Assembly (NCBI GenBank): GCA_900315145.1
Contig: OMYE01000002.1
Coordinates: 1-50,474 of the forward strand
From: an uncultured Pseudomonadota bacterium
GTDB taxonomy: Bacteria > Pseudomonadota > Gammaproteobacteria > Enterobacterales > Succinivibrionaceae
Direction: 5' to 3'
Length of the DNA stretch: 50,474 bases
In this document: piece after piece, positions 1 to 8,023 of the stretch
How the letters are laid out: each line of letters starts with the position of its first letter
Numbering within the stretch: the first letter of the stretch is position 1
Notes under the pieces: model-generated
Told to the model about the DNA's origin: nothing
Seen by the model: the letters and a program-made list of their open reading frames with translations, nothing else
The model's database searches: none
Made by a program: the position numbers and the translations under genes

Positions 1-1162
1 CAGGAGCAGCTGCCGGCTTCTGTGGAGCCACGCTTACGCTGATCTGTGGAGGAGGGAAAGTAACTTCGCCATCTCTTACAATGGTCATGTTACGTAATAC
101 TACGTCATCAAAGTTTACGTCGATATTGCCATCCTTTTCCTTACACAACAGCTTGGTTAAGTTAACCAGGTTGGTAGAGTAAAGCTGTGATGACTGAGTT
201 GGTAAACGGCATGGTAAATCGGTGTAACCGATGATCTTCACACCATTGGTGGTAAGAGCGACCTGACCAGGAACTGTGCATTCACAGTTACCGCCTGTAG
301 CGGCAGCGAGGTCGACAATTACAGAACCGGACTTCATGCTGGCAACCATATCAGCAGTAACAAGTAATGGGGCCTTCTTACCAGGAATAGCTGCAGTAGT
401 GATGATAATATCAACTTCCTTAGCCTGCTCAGCAAAGAGTTCCATTTCAGCCTTGATAAATTCAGGGCTCATGGTCTTTGCATAACCGTCTGATGAACCG
501 CCGTCCTCCTGCTTGAAGTTAAGCTTTAAGAATTCACCACCCATTGAGTGAATCTGATCAGCTACTTCCAAACGGGTATCAAATGCACGAACGATTGCAC
601 CAAGAGAACTTGCAGCACCAATAGCAGCAAGACCGGCAACGCCTGCACCGATAACGAGAACTTTAGCTGGCGGAACCTTACCAGCGGCAGTAACCTGACC
701 GCAGAAGAAACGGCCGAATTCATGTGCAGCTTCAACAACAGCTCTGTAACCGCTGATGTTGGCAGTTGAAGAAAGTGCGTCGAGAGCCTGTGCTCTTGAA
801 ATACGAGGCACCATATCCATTGCCAGAACTGTAATCTTCTTGGCATTGAGTTTTTCAATCAACTCTGGATTCTGGCGAGGCCAAATAAAGGATACTAATG
901 TAGTACCTGGATTAATTGCCTCAATTTCATCGTCATTTGGAGCAAGCACTTTATAAATAAGGGAACAAGCCCAAACATCAGAGCTCTTACCAATTTCTGC
1001 ACCGGCTTCAACATATGCTTCATCAGCAAAATTTGCGGCTTCACCTGCACCTGATTCAACAAGAACAGAGAAACCCAACTTCTGAAGAGCAATAACTGTA
1101 GCAGGTGTAGCTGCAACGCGGGTTTCTCCCGCAAAGCTTTCCTTAGGTATACCTATCTGCAT
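1..1162 (-). CDS. pntA: NAD(P) transhydrogenase subunit alpha, N-terminal part (cut by window edge)
   Basis: PntA is the NAD(H)-binding subunit of the proton-translocating transhydrogenase of the inner membrane, which exchanges hydride between NADH and NADP+ using the proton gradient. Translated from the ATG at 1162, about 387 residues remain before the window edge. The start MQIGIPKES, the segment ISRAQALDALSS near residue 121, the dinucleotide-binding GAGVAG at 172-177, AFDTRLEV and the late GYTDLPCRLPTQSSQLY all follow the E. coli protein closely. The proline/alanine-rich linker (SVAPQKPAAAP) that precedes the membrane segments is the last part visible, so the transmembrane portion and pntB lie outside. 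A weak TAGGA lies about 12 bases before the start. Identification is secure. Confidence 0.96.
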   Translation of the reverse strand, partial: MQIGIPKESFAGETRVAATPATVIALQKLGFSVLVESGAGEAANFADEAYVEAGAEIGKSSDVWACSLIYKVLAPNDDEIEAINPGTTLVSFIWPRQNPELIEKLNAKKITVLAMDMVPRISRAQALDALSSTANISGYRAVVEAAHEFGRFFCGQVTAAGKVPPAKVLVIGAGVAGLAAIGAASSLGAIVRAFDTRLEVADQIHSMGGEFLKLNFKQEDGGSSDGYAKTMSPEFIKAEMELFAEQAKEVDIIITTAAIPGKKAPLLVTADMVASMKSGSVIVDLAAATGGNCECTVPGQVALTTNGVKIIGYTDLPCRLPTQSSQLYSTNLVNLTKLLCKEKDGNIDVNFDDVVLRNMTIVRDGEVTFPPPQISVSVAPQKPAAAP

Positions 1163-1558
1163 TTATTCACATTCCTAAATTAAAAATTAAAGTTGTAGTT
1201 ATGTATGTCACAAATATGGTGAATTATACACTAATATTTACATAAATATGCACAAAAAATGCATACTGAACCATATTTTTTTACAATAAAAGATTCAAAA
1301 TAGTTGATTTTGAAATTGAATTATTTAGAAAATCGCCTTTGAAAACGATGTCTTGAAACTCTCACCGGAATAACTGATGTCTGCTGTAAAAAATACGTGA
1401 TAAAACGATTAATGAATAATCTTCCTCACTAATAATGCATTCAGATGAAAACATAACCTGAAAAACAGGTTCGTACATGCACCTGCATACCCGTCTTATA
1501 TATATGTGGAATAATCAGCCATAAAACGATATGCCGTGCATGCCCCTATAAACATTCA
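1163..1558. other. Intergenic region upstream of pntA
   Basis: About 400 AT-rich bases between the pntA start and the end of the M23 peptidase gene. It must hold the pntA promoter, but no -35/-10 pair stands out. No ORF with a ribosome binding site, no tRNA and no clear terminator hairpin were seen. Confidence 0.5.
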
Positions 1559-2491
1559 TCAGTTTTTCAACAGTGTGCCGCTGGACGGCTCAACTCCTTT
1601 AAGCTTAAACTTAATTGAGCGGACTCCGTTAGGAGTGTTGGTGAGCAGAGCAAAATGCAAATGCGGTCCGGTGGTATAACCTGTATTACCTGACAGGGCT
1701 ATTACCTGTCCCTGGCGCACAGTATCCCCTACTTTAACCTTCTGACTGTTCCCCTTTAAATGCACATATACAGTCATTGTGCCGTCGGCATGCTGAATCT
1801 TGACGTAATTAGCCATAGGTCTGAAGCTTGGGTTGTTACCACCGGATGTTGATCCCATTCTCATATCAATAACCTTTCCATCCTTTGCGGCAAGTATTGG
1901 AGTGCCTATAGGCATTGATACGTCAATGGCATATCTGCTCTTAGGGCCTTTGTGGGTAAATCCACCTTCCCATCCCTGAGTAACCTTAAAGGCTCCGACA
2001 AACGGAACTATCAACTCATTAGGATTGGTACTGTAATAAAAATCAGCAGACCCTTTGAATATTTTACCGATATCAAAGGTACGGGAAATAGTCAGCTCAC
2101 CTGCACCGCTATACACAACATAACCGACCAGATACTGCTGATTACCGCCGATTTCAATGGGTTCATCAAAGGGGATATTAGTATCCTTTATCAGATTACG
2201 ATCTGACGCTTTAATCTTCACGGTAATTTCACTGGCGAACTCATTGATAATATACAGCTTGTGAGTTTCCGGATCAAAACTCAGTTTTACCTTATTCTGA
2301 TCAGGCTCTCCCCAGTCATCATAGGAGTCATACTGATATCCGCTGTTCTGAGCATCCTTTTCGTCATCTGTATAATAAACGACCCCGTTATCATCTACGT
2401 AACGAAGAATTTTTGCTTCTGCCGGAATCACCATACCGCCGGCCACAGCCAAAGACATTCCCAATATGAGAACTTTTATTTTATTAATCAT
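1559..2491 (-). CDS. Secreted M23/LytM-type metallopeptidase with DUF4124-like N-terminus
   Basis: Likely periplasmic peptidoglycan endopeptidase or a LytM-like amidase activator. Numbering from the TTG at 2503: a signal peptide (VLILGMSLAVAGGMVIPAEA, probable cut after AEA), a short segment ILRYVDDNGVVYYTDD typical of DUF4124, a beta-rich middle (70-165) and a C-terminal M23 domain. The zinc ligands are visible: H184 and D194 of the HxxxxxxxxxD motif and H283 of GPHLHF, plus the catalytic-type H248 in YVHL, so the enzyme looks active. The ATG at 2491 is preferred as the start because it leaves a normal signal peptide; the TTG 12 bases upstream is possible and has GGGAA before it. The gene begins about 30 bases after rimI and is probably its operon partner; E. 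coli does not have this arrangement. Confidence 0.85.
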   Translation of the reverse strand: MINKIKVLILGMSLAVAGGMVIPAEAKILRYVDDNGVVYYTDDEKDAQNSGYQYDSYDDWGEPDQNKVKLSFDPETHKLYIINEFASEITVKIKASDRNLIKDTNIPFDEPIEIGGNQQYLVGYVVYSGAGELTISRTFDIGKIFKGSADFYYSTNPNELIVPFVGAFKVTQGWEGGFTHKGPKSRYAIDVSMPIGTPILAAKDGKVIDMRMGSTSGGNNPSFRPMANYVKIQHADGTMTVYVHLKGNSQKVKVGDTVRQGQVIALSGNTGYTTGPHLHFALLTNTPNGVRSIKFKLKGVEPSSGTLLKN

Positions 2492-2520
2492 AAATTTCTG
2501 CAATTCAGACCATTCCCGCT

Positions 2521-2979
2521 TTATTCTATACTGATACTCATCAGTACCCCGTCCTCTCTGCCATTAGCGACAGGATAATAATTTTTTCTGATCGTGTCCT
2601 GCTTAAAGCCAGCACTTTTATAAAGATTAATAGCTTTAAGATTAGAAACACGTACTTCGAGTAAAAACCTTGTGATATTCAATTCATTCATGAGAGCATT
2701 CATACTGTCCTGAAGCAGTGTTCTACCATTTCCCCGGCCCTGTGCAGCTCCGGCAACAGAAATATTCTCCAGTGTAGCCTCATCCAGAACATAGTCATAA
2801 ACAGCATAACCTATCAGCACATCATTCTCAAACATGCCAAAAACCCTGTATCCTGCCCCCACGCAGTCGCCAAACATACTTTCAGTCCACGGATGCACCT
2901 GAACTTCATTTTCAATTTTCATCATTGCCGGCAGCAATTCAGACAATTCAGCATCATGCAGCAGTTTAATTGTTGTCAT
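2521..2979 (-). CDS. rimI: Ribosomal protein bS18 N-alpha-acetyltransferase
   Basis: GNAT-family acetyltransferase that acetylates the N-terminus of ribosomal protein S18. The 152-residue length fits the family. The acetyl-CoA loop reads VAGAAQGRGNGRTLL, and the C-terminal part LEVRVSNLKAINLYKSAGF followed by KNYYP is the usual RimI signature. The ATG at 2979 lies inside the end of the upstream holD-like gene (14-base overlap), so translation is probably coupled. The holD-rimI order is the same as in E. coli, which supports both calls. Confidence 0.93.
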   Translation of the reverse strand: MTTIKLLHDAELSELLPAMMKIENEVQVHPWTESMFGDCVGAGYRVFGMFENDVLIGYAVYDYVLDEATLENISVAGAAQGRGNGRTLLQDSMNALMNELNITRFLLEVRVSNLKAINLYKSAGFKQDTIRKNYYPVANGREDGVLMSISIE

Positions 2980-3775
2980 CTTTAAAAAATGCTCCTTCCC
3001 TGATCACTCCGCACTCATCCTTCTCAAAGTACTTTTTCATCATCAAAGCCTTGTAGACAGCGCGACGCTGTTCATCATCGGTATTCCCAACAATCTGAAC
3101 ATCTCTTTCAGCATTTTTTGGAGTAAAACTGATGCGGACACTCTTTTCCCAGGCATCACTCTCATCCCATGAATAAGACATGTTGTTGTAATCCATATAC
3201 CCTGCCAGATTGTATATCCACAGGCATTTCTCCGGATTTTCAAGAATAAAATTAGCTTTGTTAACAGAAGGTCTGGTGAATTTAACCGCAGCCACTTCCT
3301 TGACGTACTTCTTTATAATACTCCAAAGGTGACGCTTGCCGTTTTCTCCCGGATATATCCGGATATCCGGAACCAGATCCTTATGTTTTTCAGCTGCAGA
3401 GACAGGACATATCAGTAAATCATTCTCATATTCGTTTACGTAAATACCTTTTGCTGTTTTATCCTGTGTTTCTGTCTGTTTACTGTCCGGAGCGTCATTA
3501 ACATCATGATCTCTCACAGAACCGTTCATTCCTGGATACGTTTTTTTCTGACTGCCGTACCAACTGCATGGATATGAGATATATCTCAGATATCCGACAA
3601 GATTAAAAACCCATTCCCTGTTTATCTCATCATCACCCACAAAAACAAAGTGTGGAAAACTTCTGAAGACATCAGTTCTAACCGATTCAGATCCTGCATT
3701 TTTTAATATTGAAGGCTTGCGGATTGAATATAACCTGATATTCATTTTGTTCAATATCTCATTAACACTGTTCAT
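2966..3775 (-). CDS. holD: DNA polymerase III psi subunit (HolD)-like protein with internal duplication
   Basis: Psi joins the clamp-loader tau subunit to chi and so to SSB. The first residues (LNKMNIRLYSIRKPSIL) match the start of E. coli HolD (LQQLGITQWSLRRPGAL), the segment that contacts chi. At about 269 residues the protein is twice the usual length. It carries two similar halves: FPHFVFVGDDEINREWVFN then LVGYLRYISYPCSW, and NKANFILENPEKCLWIYN then LAGYMDYNNMSYSW, each followed by a helix (KRHLWSIIKKYVKE; QRRAVYKALMMKKYFEK). A low-complexity hydrophilic linker lies between them (about residues 85-120). The ATG at 3775 is chosen because GCGGA sits 8 bases upstream; a TTG at 3790 is the alternative. 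Position directly before rimI supports the assignment; sequence similarity alone is weak. Confidence 0.7.
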   Translation of the reverse strand: MNSVNEILNKMNIRLYSIRKPSILKNAGSESVRTDVFRSFPHFVFVGDDEINREWVFNLVGYLRYISYPCSWYGSQKKTYPGMNGSVRDHDVNDAPDSKQTETQDKTAKGIYVNEYENDLLICPVSAAEKHKDLVPDIRIYPGENGKRHLWSIIKKYVKEVAAVKFTRPSVNKANFILENPEKCLWIYNLAGYMDYNNMSYSWDESDAWEKSVRISFTPKNAERDVQIVGNTDDEQRRAVYKALMMKKYFEKDECGVIREGAFFKDDNN

Positions 3776-4997
3776 ATCTATATTCCGCAACTACCGTTTA
3801 ATACTCCGATTATGGTTATGTGCTATTTTACTAATATTAGCATGGTTATTCATTAATAATGTTTATATTGTTTTAACTTCACAGGTATTCATCCCTACCT
3901 GTCGAGCTCTTGAAGTTTTGAAATTCTCTCACATCATTCGAAATTTTCACTTTGATCATAGCTGATCCGTAACAAATCCTGTCGATTATACAATTATTCA
4001 CCTTTAAAAAAGTCTGCATACCTATACTTTTTATCATTTTCTGCCGTTTTTTCTGCATACACATAGAGATACTGTCATAGCCATAAATATATCCATATGT
4101 ATTTACACTCAGATTTTCCCTGAAAAAACGGATTATTCACAATTGTGTATTACTTTATAATGATACCTACAAATCAACCCGGGGAATTTTTGTATATCTT
4201 TTAATCACATCTGCAATAAACTCTGTATATTATGTTTATAACCTGTTTTTCATTGTGAACTAAAAATAATCCACAATAAAACGGCTTTTATATGAAAATG
4301 TTTTCAATTTTTTTCTATGAATAACAGCCGAGTTACACACTGTTTTGCATGTTCAGATTGTGAAAAAAAGATAGTTTAAATGTGTATATTACAATTCATC
4401 ACAATTGTCCTGTTTTCTGAAAATAATTTAGTGAATTGATACTGTGAACTATGTTTATAACATTCCCCATACTTACATATTCTAAGAATAATGTGACTAA
4501 CAGTTTAAAAATAAATCCTGTGTAACAGTCTTTTTCTATCCATTTTTATCCTAAATTCACCAGGGACAGGAATGATTTTTTATATAAAATAAATCAATCC
4601 TTTAATTCTGTTAACAGACAAATCAACAGATCATCATCATCCAGATTTAATATAAAGAAAACTGATTTTCACAGTATATCGGGGAAATACGCCGACAACT
4701 TTTTACTAGCTAATACCTTACTAAACAGCCGGTTTAATGATTTCCGTTTTAATGAGGCTGATTTACTTCATTGCTTTCATAAAATCCGGCTTATTATTCT
4801 CGCAGTGAGAAATACTTCAGTAATCAAAGTTCACATTAAATCAGTAATAGAATCAAAACATTGGCAGGAACTGTATGTAGTTGTAGCACGGCATTACCGG
4901 ACATCAATTGTTTCTTCGCACCTTATTCCACCACAGAACGGACACCTGCATCGATCTTAAAAAAACTGCAAAAGGCTTGCAGTATGAGGAATAACAC
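3776..4997. other. Long AT-rich intergenic region with DnaA-box-like 9-mers
   Basis: About 1.2 kb without a credible gene. Short open frames here lack ribosome binding sites and protein-like composition. One perfect TTATTCACA lies at 4133-4141, followed at once by TGTGTATTA (4144-4152, one mismatch on the other strand). Other one-mismatch relatives of the DnaA box are TTATTCACC near 3994, TAATCCACA near 4267 and TGTGTATAT near 4381. The 10-mer TGTTTATAAC occurs twice (near 4233 and 4452). In DNA this AT-rich some of these matches are expected by chance. Confidence 0.45.
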
Positions 4998-5030
4998 AAA
5001 AAAACTCCGACATAGCAATATGCCGGAGTT
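4998..5030 (-). terminator. Rho-independent terminator of pyrBI
   Basis: Read on the minus strand, a stem AACTCCG...CGGAGTT (extended by CATA/TATG across one mismatch) is followed by seven T residues. It lies 27 bases after the pyrI stop codon. Confidence 0.88.
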
Positions 5031-5056
5031 CTGGAATAATCTAAAAAAATATACTG

Positions 5057-5524
5057 TTAGATATTATCAGTAACAATTTCCTTGTTAAACACTTTCTCAC
5101 AGTATCTGCACCTAAGCTGAATTCTGCCTTTATTGTTTATTACCTTAAAATTGGTGACAGCAGTTCTTTCAACATTACTGATACAGTTGGAGTTAGGGCA
5201 CTTGAACACAGCCTTTACACATTCAGGAAGTTGAATATTTCTCTTGGAAACAACCTTAAAATTCTCAATGATATTAACGGTGGCATTAGGGGCAAAAATA
5301 CTCAGCTGGTCAGCCTGTTCTTCAGTTAAACGGACATTTTCAACCTTGATTAAATCTTTATGACCGTTAGCCTTTGACGGAAGATTAAAACCGACAGTAA
5401 TACGGTCATTATTGTCAAGAATATGAAAATGCTTCAGAATGTTTAAAGCCTGACCTGCAGGAATATGGTCAATAACAGTACCATTACGTATCGCTTCAAC
5501 CTGCAACTGTTCCTTATCTGTCAT
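5057..5524 (-). CDS. pyrI: Aspartate carbamoyltransferase regulatory chain
   Basis: PyrI is the allosteric subunit of aspartate transcarbamoylase; it binds CTP and ATP and holds the catalytic trimers together. The protein starts MTDKEQLQVEAIRNGTVIDHI like E. coli PyrI. The C-terminal zinc site is intact: CPNSNC followed about 26 residues later by CRYC. Length of about 155 residues fits. The ATG at 5524 is chosen over an in-frame ATG at 5539 because AGAGGTG lies just before it and it starts one base after the pyrB stop, giving a coupled pyrBI operon. A terminator follows. Confidence 0.95.
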   Translation of the reverse strand: MTDKEQLQVEAIRNGTVIDHIPAGQALNILKHFHILDNNDRITVGFNLPSKANGHKDLIKVENVRLTEEQADQLSIFAPNATVNIIENFKVVSKRNIQLPECVKAVFKCPNSNCISNVERTAVTNFKVINNKGRIQLRCRYCEKVFNKEIVTDNI

Positions 5525-5525
5525 T

Positions 5526-6449
5526 TTACACCTCTTCATTCAATACTAATGATAACAACGCCTGACGTGCATATACCCCATTTGCCGCCTGCTGGAAATA
5601 ATATGCATAAGGAGTACTGTCAACATCCGGAGTTATTTCATCAATTCTTGGCAACGGATGTAAAACCTTCAGATTTGGTTTAGCCTCTTCAAGAAGATCT
5701 GAGGTCAGAATAAACTTTGCTCTGATATGACGATATTCTGTCTCATCAAATCTTTCTTTCTGAACTCTGGTCATGTACAGAATATCAACTTCAGGAATAA
5801 CATCTTCCATACGATCCATTACATGATATTCAATACCGCTGTTTTCATATTCATCAATAATATAGTCAGGCATAGCCAGAGATTCAGGAGAAACCAGAAA
5901 AATCTTGGCATTGTACTTACATAAAGCCTGAGACAGTGAATGTACTGTTCTGCCATACTTAAGATCGCCGACAAAAGCGATACTTAAATTATCCAGATGC
6001 TTCTGTGTTTCATAGATTGTGAATAAATCCAACAGAGTCTGTGATGGATGCTGATTTGAACCATCACCTGCATTGATAACAGGAACCGGGGAAACATCAG
6101 CCGCCAATCTTGCCGCACCTTCATAATGGTGTCTCATCACCAGTGCATCGGCATATGAGGTGATAATACGAATAGAATCTGCAAAAGTTTCACCTTTCTT
6201 TGCAAGTGAGGTATTGCTGGCATCAGAGAATCCTATTACTCTTCCTCCTAAACGCTGAATTGCAGTTTCAAAAGACAAACGAGTCCTAGTAGAGGCTTCA
6301 AAGAAGCAACTGGCTACAAGTTTGTTTTTCAAGAGATCGGTACGTGGATTTGCTTTTAACTGCTGAGCAGTCTGAATTATCAGTTCAAGATCGTCACGAG
6401 TGAATTCTGATATTGAAATGATGTCTTTGTTGAATAGATTGTTTGCCAT
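5526..6449 (-). CDS. pyrB: Aspartate carbamoyltransferase catalytic chain
   Basis: Catalyses carbamoyl phosphate + L-aspartate to N-carbamoyl-aspartate, the first committed step of pyrimidine synthesis. The carbamoyl-phosphate loop STRTRLSFE, the segment [16 protein letters not shown], the [13 protein letters not shown] motif and HPLPRIDEI are all present. The start [15 protein letters not shown] matches E. coli (MANPLYQKHIISIND); the ATG at 6449 has AGGG 7 bases upstream, with a second ATG immediately before it at 6452. About 307 residues, close to the E. coli 311. No leader peptide with a pyrimidine attenuator was recognised; twin palindromes upstream may be control sites. Confidence 0.97.
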   Translation of the reverse strand: MANNLFNKDIISISEFTRDDLELIIQTAQQLKANPRTDLLKNKLVASCFFEASTRTRLSFETAIQRLGGRVIGFSDASNTSLAKKGETFADSIRIITSYADALVMRHHYEGAARLAADVSPVPVINAGDGSNQHPSQTLLDLFTIYETQKHLDNLSIAFVGDLKYGRTVHSLSQALCKYNAKIFLVSPESLAMPDYIIDEYENSGIEYHVMDRMEDVIPEVDILYMTRVQKERFDETEYRHIRAKFILTSDLLEEAKPNLKVLHPLPRIDEITPDVDSTPYAYYFQQAANGVYARQALLSLVLNEEV

Positions 6450-6498
6450 CATTATTCCCTGTTTTGATAAACGATAGAGAACGGTCACTTAACTGACC

Positions 6499-6551
6499 TT
6501 AGCAATGCTAACATGACATCATTAGCGAAATTATCAGATTAGCGTTGCTAT
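6499..6551. promoter_or_regulatory. Pair of similar palindromes upstream of pyrBI (candidate operator)
   Basis: TTAGCAATGCTAA at 6499-6511 is a perfect inverted repeat around one central base. A relative, TTAGCGTTGCTA, lies at about 6540-6551 and its palindrome can be extended to AGAT...ATCT with mismatches. The centres are about 41 bases apart, near four helical turns, between the pyrB start and the AT-rich region beyond. The binding protein is unknown; this is an inference from symmetry and spacing. Confidence 0.45.
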
Positions 6552-6734
6552 CTGAAGTACACATTATATAGCTTTATTCCAACATACAAAATAAAAATAT
6601 TTACGAAAGTGTTTTCACAGTATATTTCACCATCCAGTTGTTTTCATAATGTAAAAAAATGTTTAAGTTTTAATCACTAAATAAATATATAATACAAAAT
6701 GATATTTTTTCCTTTATTTATGAAAAATAAAATG

Positions 6735-6740
6735 TATAAT
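6735..6740 (+). promoter_or_regulatory. -10 element of the tRNA-Trp pair
   Basis: TATAAT 12 bases before the first tRNA-Trp. No good -35 is visible at 16-18 bases upstream (CTTTAT at best). Confidence 0.4.
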
Positions 6741-6752
6741 GAGCAGACGCAC

Positions 6753-6828
6753 AGGGGCATAGTTCTAATGGTAGAACAGCGGTCTCCAAAACCGACGGTT
6801 GTGAGTTCGAGTCTTACTGCCCCTGCCA
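6753..6828 (+). tRNA. tRNA-Trp (CCA), copy 1
   Basis: A full cloverleaf can be drawn: acceptor AGGGGCA/TGCCCCT, D stem GTTC/GAAC, anticodon loop CTCCAAA with anticodon CCA at 6786-6788, T stem GTGAG/CTTAC around TTCGAGT, discriminator G, and an encoded CCA end. The anticodon stem GCGGT/ACCGA has a G27-A43 mismatch that the second copy lacks. Confidence 0.93.
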
Positions 6829-6851
6829 ACAAAACTTATTACATTCTAAAT

Positions 6852-6927
6852 AGGGGCATAGTTCAATTGGTAGAGCAGCGGTCTCCAAAACCGCAAGTTG
6901 TGAGTTCGAGTCTTACTGCCCCTGCCA
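6852..6927 (+). tRNA. tRNA-Trp (CCA), copy 2
   Basis: Second tRNA-Trp 23 bases after the first, probably on the same transcript. Acceptor, T arm and CCA end are identical to copy 1; the D loop, the anticodon stem (GCGGT/ACCGC, fully paired) and the variable loop differ. The anticodon CCA is at 6885-6887. Confidence 0.95.
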
Positions 6928-7118
6928 GTCATTCAAAATTATGATTTATACACTGTCCCGTTTGTGCATACATGCGGTTTAATTTAGAAACAGTGCTTTC
7001 TTTATCACGTACTTATCATTCATTCCTCGACATAACCTTATTTATTTCTTTGAAACCATGTGTTAGGGACTGGATTAACTCATAGGATATTCCCATGAAA
7101 AGCAGATATTAATAATAC

Positions 7119-7170
7119 AAAAAAAGAACCGGCCTGAAGTCAACCGTTTTTCCCAATTCTCCTTCAGACC
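7119..7170 (-). terminator. Rho-independent terminator after bcp
   Basis: On the minus strand GGTCTGAAG pairs with CTTCAGGCC (one G-T) across a 22-base loop, and a run of seven T residues follows after GGTTC. It lies about 45 bases after the bcp stop. Confidence 0.7.
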
Positions 7171-7215
7171 TCAGCACTGTCCATTTACAGTAAAAAAAAT
7201 CAGCTGACAGTCATT

Positions 7216-7668
7216 TCAGACAAGCTGAAGCATTTTATTAAAATCATCAGCCGCCTTAACCTTATCGCTGGCAAACACAATCATTCCATTCTCATCAATC
7301 AGGTAGGTTGTCCGCACAACCCCCATATAGACTCTGCCGTACTGCTTCTTTTCCTTCCATACATCATACGCCTTAATAACCGAAAGTTCCGAGTCAGAGA
7401 GAATGGTAAAAGACAGCCCGAATTTTTCAGCAAATTTCATATGTGATGCTACAGAATCTTTGCTAATCCCGATGATCACGGTATTCTTACCTGCGAACTC
7501 TTCACGTGATTCAGAATATCCACAGGCCTGTTTAGTACATCCCGGAGTATTATCCTTAGGATAAAAATACAAAATAACCTTCTTTCCCTGATAATCGCTC
7601 AATCTGCGATTAACACCATTCTGGTCTGGGAGAGTAAAGTCAGGTGCAATAGTTCCAATTTCAAGCAT
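7216..7668 (-). CDS. bcp: Thioredoxin-dependent thiol peroxidase (BCP/PrxQ family)
   Basis: Cytoplasmic peroxiredoxin that reduces hydrogen peroxide and organic peroxides, recycled by thioredoxin. The motif FYPKDNTPGCTKQACG carries the peroxidatic Cys44 and the resolving Cys49, as in E. coli Bcp (45 and 50). The 150-residue length and the start MLEIGTIAPDFTLPDQNG are typical. The gene stands alone between a terminator and tRNA-Ile2. Confidence 0.95.
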   Translation of the reverse strand: MLEIGTIAPDFTLPDQNGVNRRLSDYQGKKVILYFYPKDNTPGCTKQACGYSESREEFAGKNTVIIGISKDSVASHMKFAEKFGLSFTILSDSELSVIKAYDVWKEKKQYGRVYMGVVRTTYLIDENGMIVFASDKVKAADDFNKMLQLV

Positions 7669-7838
7669 ACAAATTCCTTATCTGAGTTATATTCCTGATC
7701 CGACAGCCGGATTCCGGCAGACGTAAAATCACAACTATCCTGATATTAAACCACATCAATATGCATGAAAATACATAAAGTCTATTTTTGATGATTAAGC
7801 GGAAAAAAAGAAAAAATTTGAAAAGCCTAAGCTTTGAG

Positions 7839-7915
7839 TGGTGGCCCATCCCTGACTTGAACAGGGGACCAAACGATTATGAGTCGTCTGCTCTGACCGA
7901 CTGAGCTAATGGGCC
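7839..7915 (-). tRNA. tRNA-Ile2 (CAT anticodon, lysidine-modified type)
   Basis: Seventy-seven-base cloverleaf on the minus strand with acceptor GGCCCAT/ATGGGCC, discriminator A and encoded CCA. The anticodon is CAT, which could mean Met, but C4-G69 and C5-G68 in the acceptor and the GACTCATAATCG anticodon arm match E. coli tRNA-Ile2 rather than elongator tRNA-Met, so it should be a TilS substrate that reads AUA codons. Function rests on comparison with the known E. coli tRNA. Confidence 0.88.
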
Positions 7916-7936
7916 ACTGATTGTGAAAACACGTGT

Positions 7937-7965
7937 ATTATATACAGCTTGATATACTTTGTCGA
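7937..7965 (-). promoter_or_regulatory. Promoter of tRNA-Ile2
   Basis: -35 TCGACA (7960-7965) and -10 TATAAT (7937-7942) are separated by exactly 17 bases; the -10 ends 21 bases before the tRNA. The -35 overlaps the edge of the inverted repeat that follows rpoD. Confidence 0.75.
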
Positions 7966-8005
7966 GAGCAAACACTTGATAGACATCAAAAAAATGTTTG
8001 CTCTC
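7964..8005. repeat. Nested inverted repeat after rpoD with an FNR-consensus-like core
   Basis: GAGAGCAAACA (7964-7974) is a perfect inverted match of TGTTTGCTCTC (7995-8005). Inside lies a second perfect dyad, TTGATAGACATCAA (7976-7989), which equals the textbook FNR site TTGATNNNNATCAA. In the rpoD transcript the structure forms a stem-loop with a U-rich loop but no T run after it, so it is not a classical terminator. The dyad core is about 52 bases upstream of the expected tRNA-Ile2 start. Confidence 0.6.
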
Positions 8006-8023
8006 AGGTAGTTTGACTATTAA

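Noticed and set aside
562-1134. Leucine-rich open frames at 562-858 and 895-1134 on the minus strand
   Set aside because: They are other-frame shadows of pntA, which is open through this whole stretch.
3879-4064. Minus-strand 61-codon frame upstream of holD
   Set aside because: No good RBS, no recognisable domain, AT-driven composition.
4861-5073. Plus-strand 70-codon frame
   Set aside because: It runs through the pyrBI terminator and has no RBS.
6699-6944. Plus-strand open frame across the two tRNA-Trp genes, with an apparent protein repeat
   Set aside because: The repeat is only the translated tRNA sequence; both cloverleafs are clear.
7661-7849. Minus-strand 62-codon frame upstream of bcp
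   Set aside because: It overlaps tRNA-Ile2 and the bcp start, with no protein-like pattern.
7839-7915. Reading the CAT tRNA as elongator tRNA-Met
   Set aside because: Acceptor C4-G69, C5-G68 and the anticodon arm fit tRNA-Ile2.
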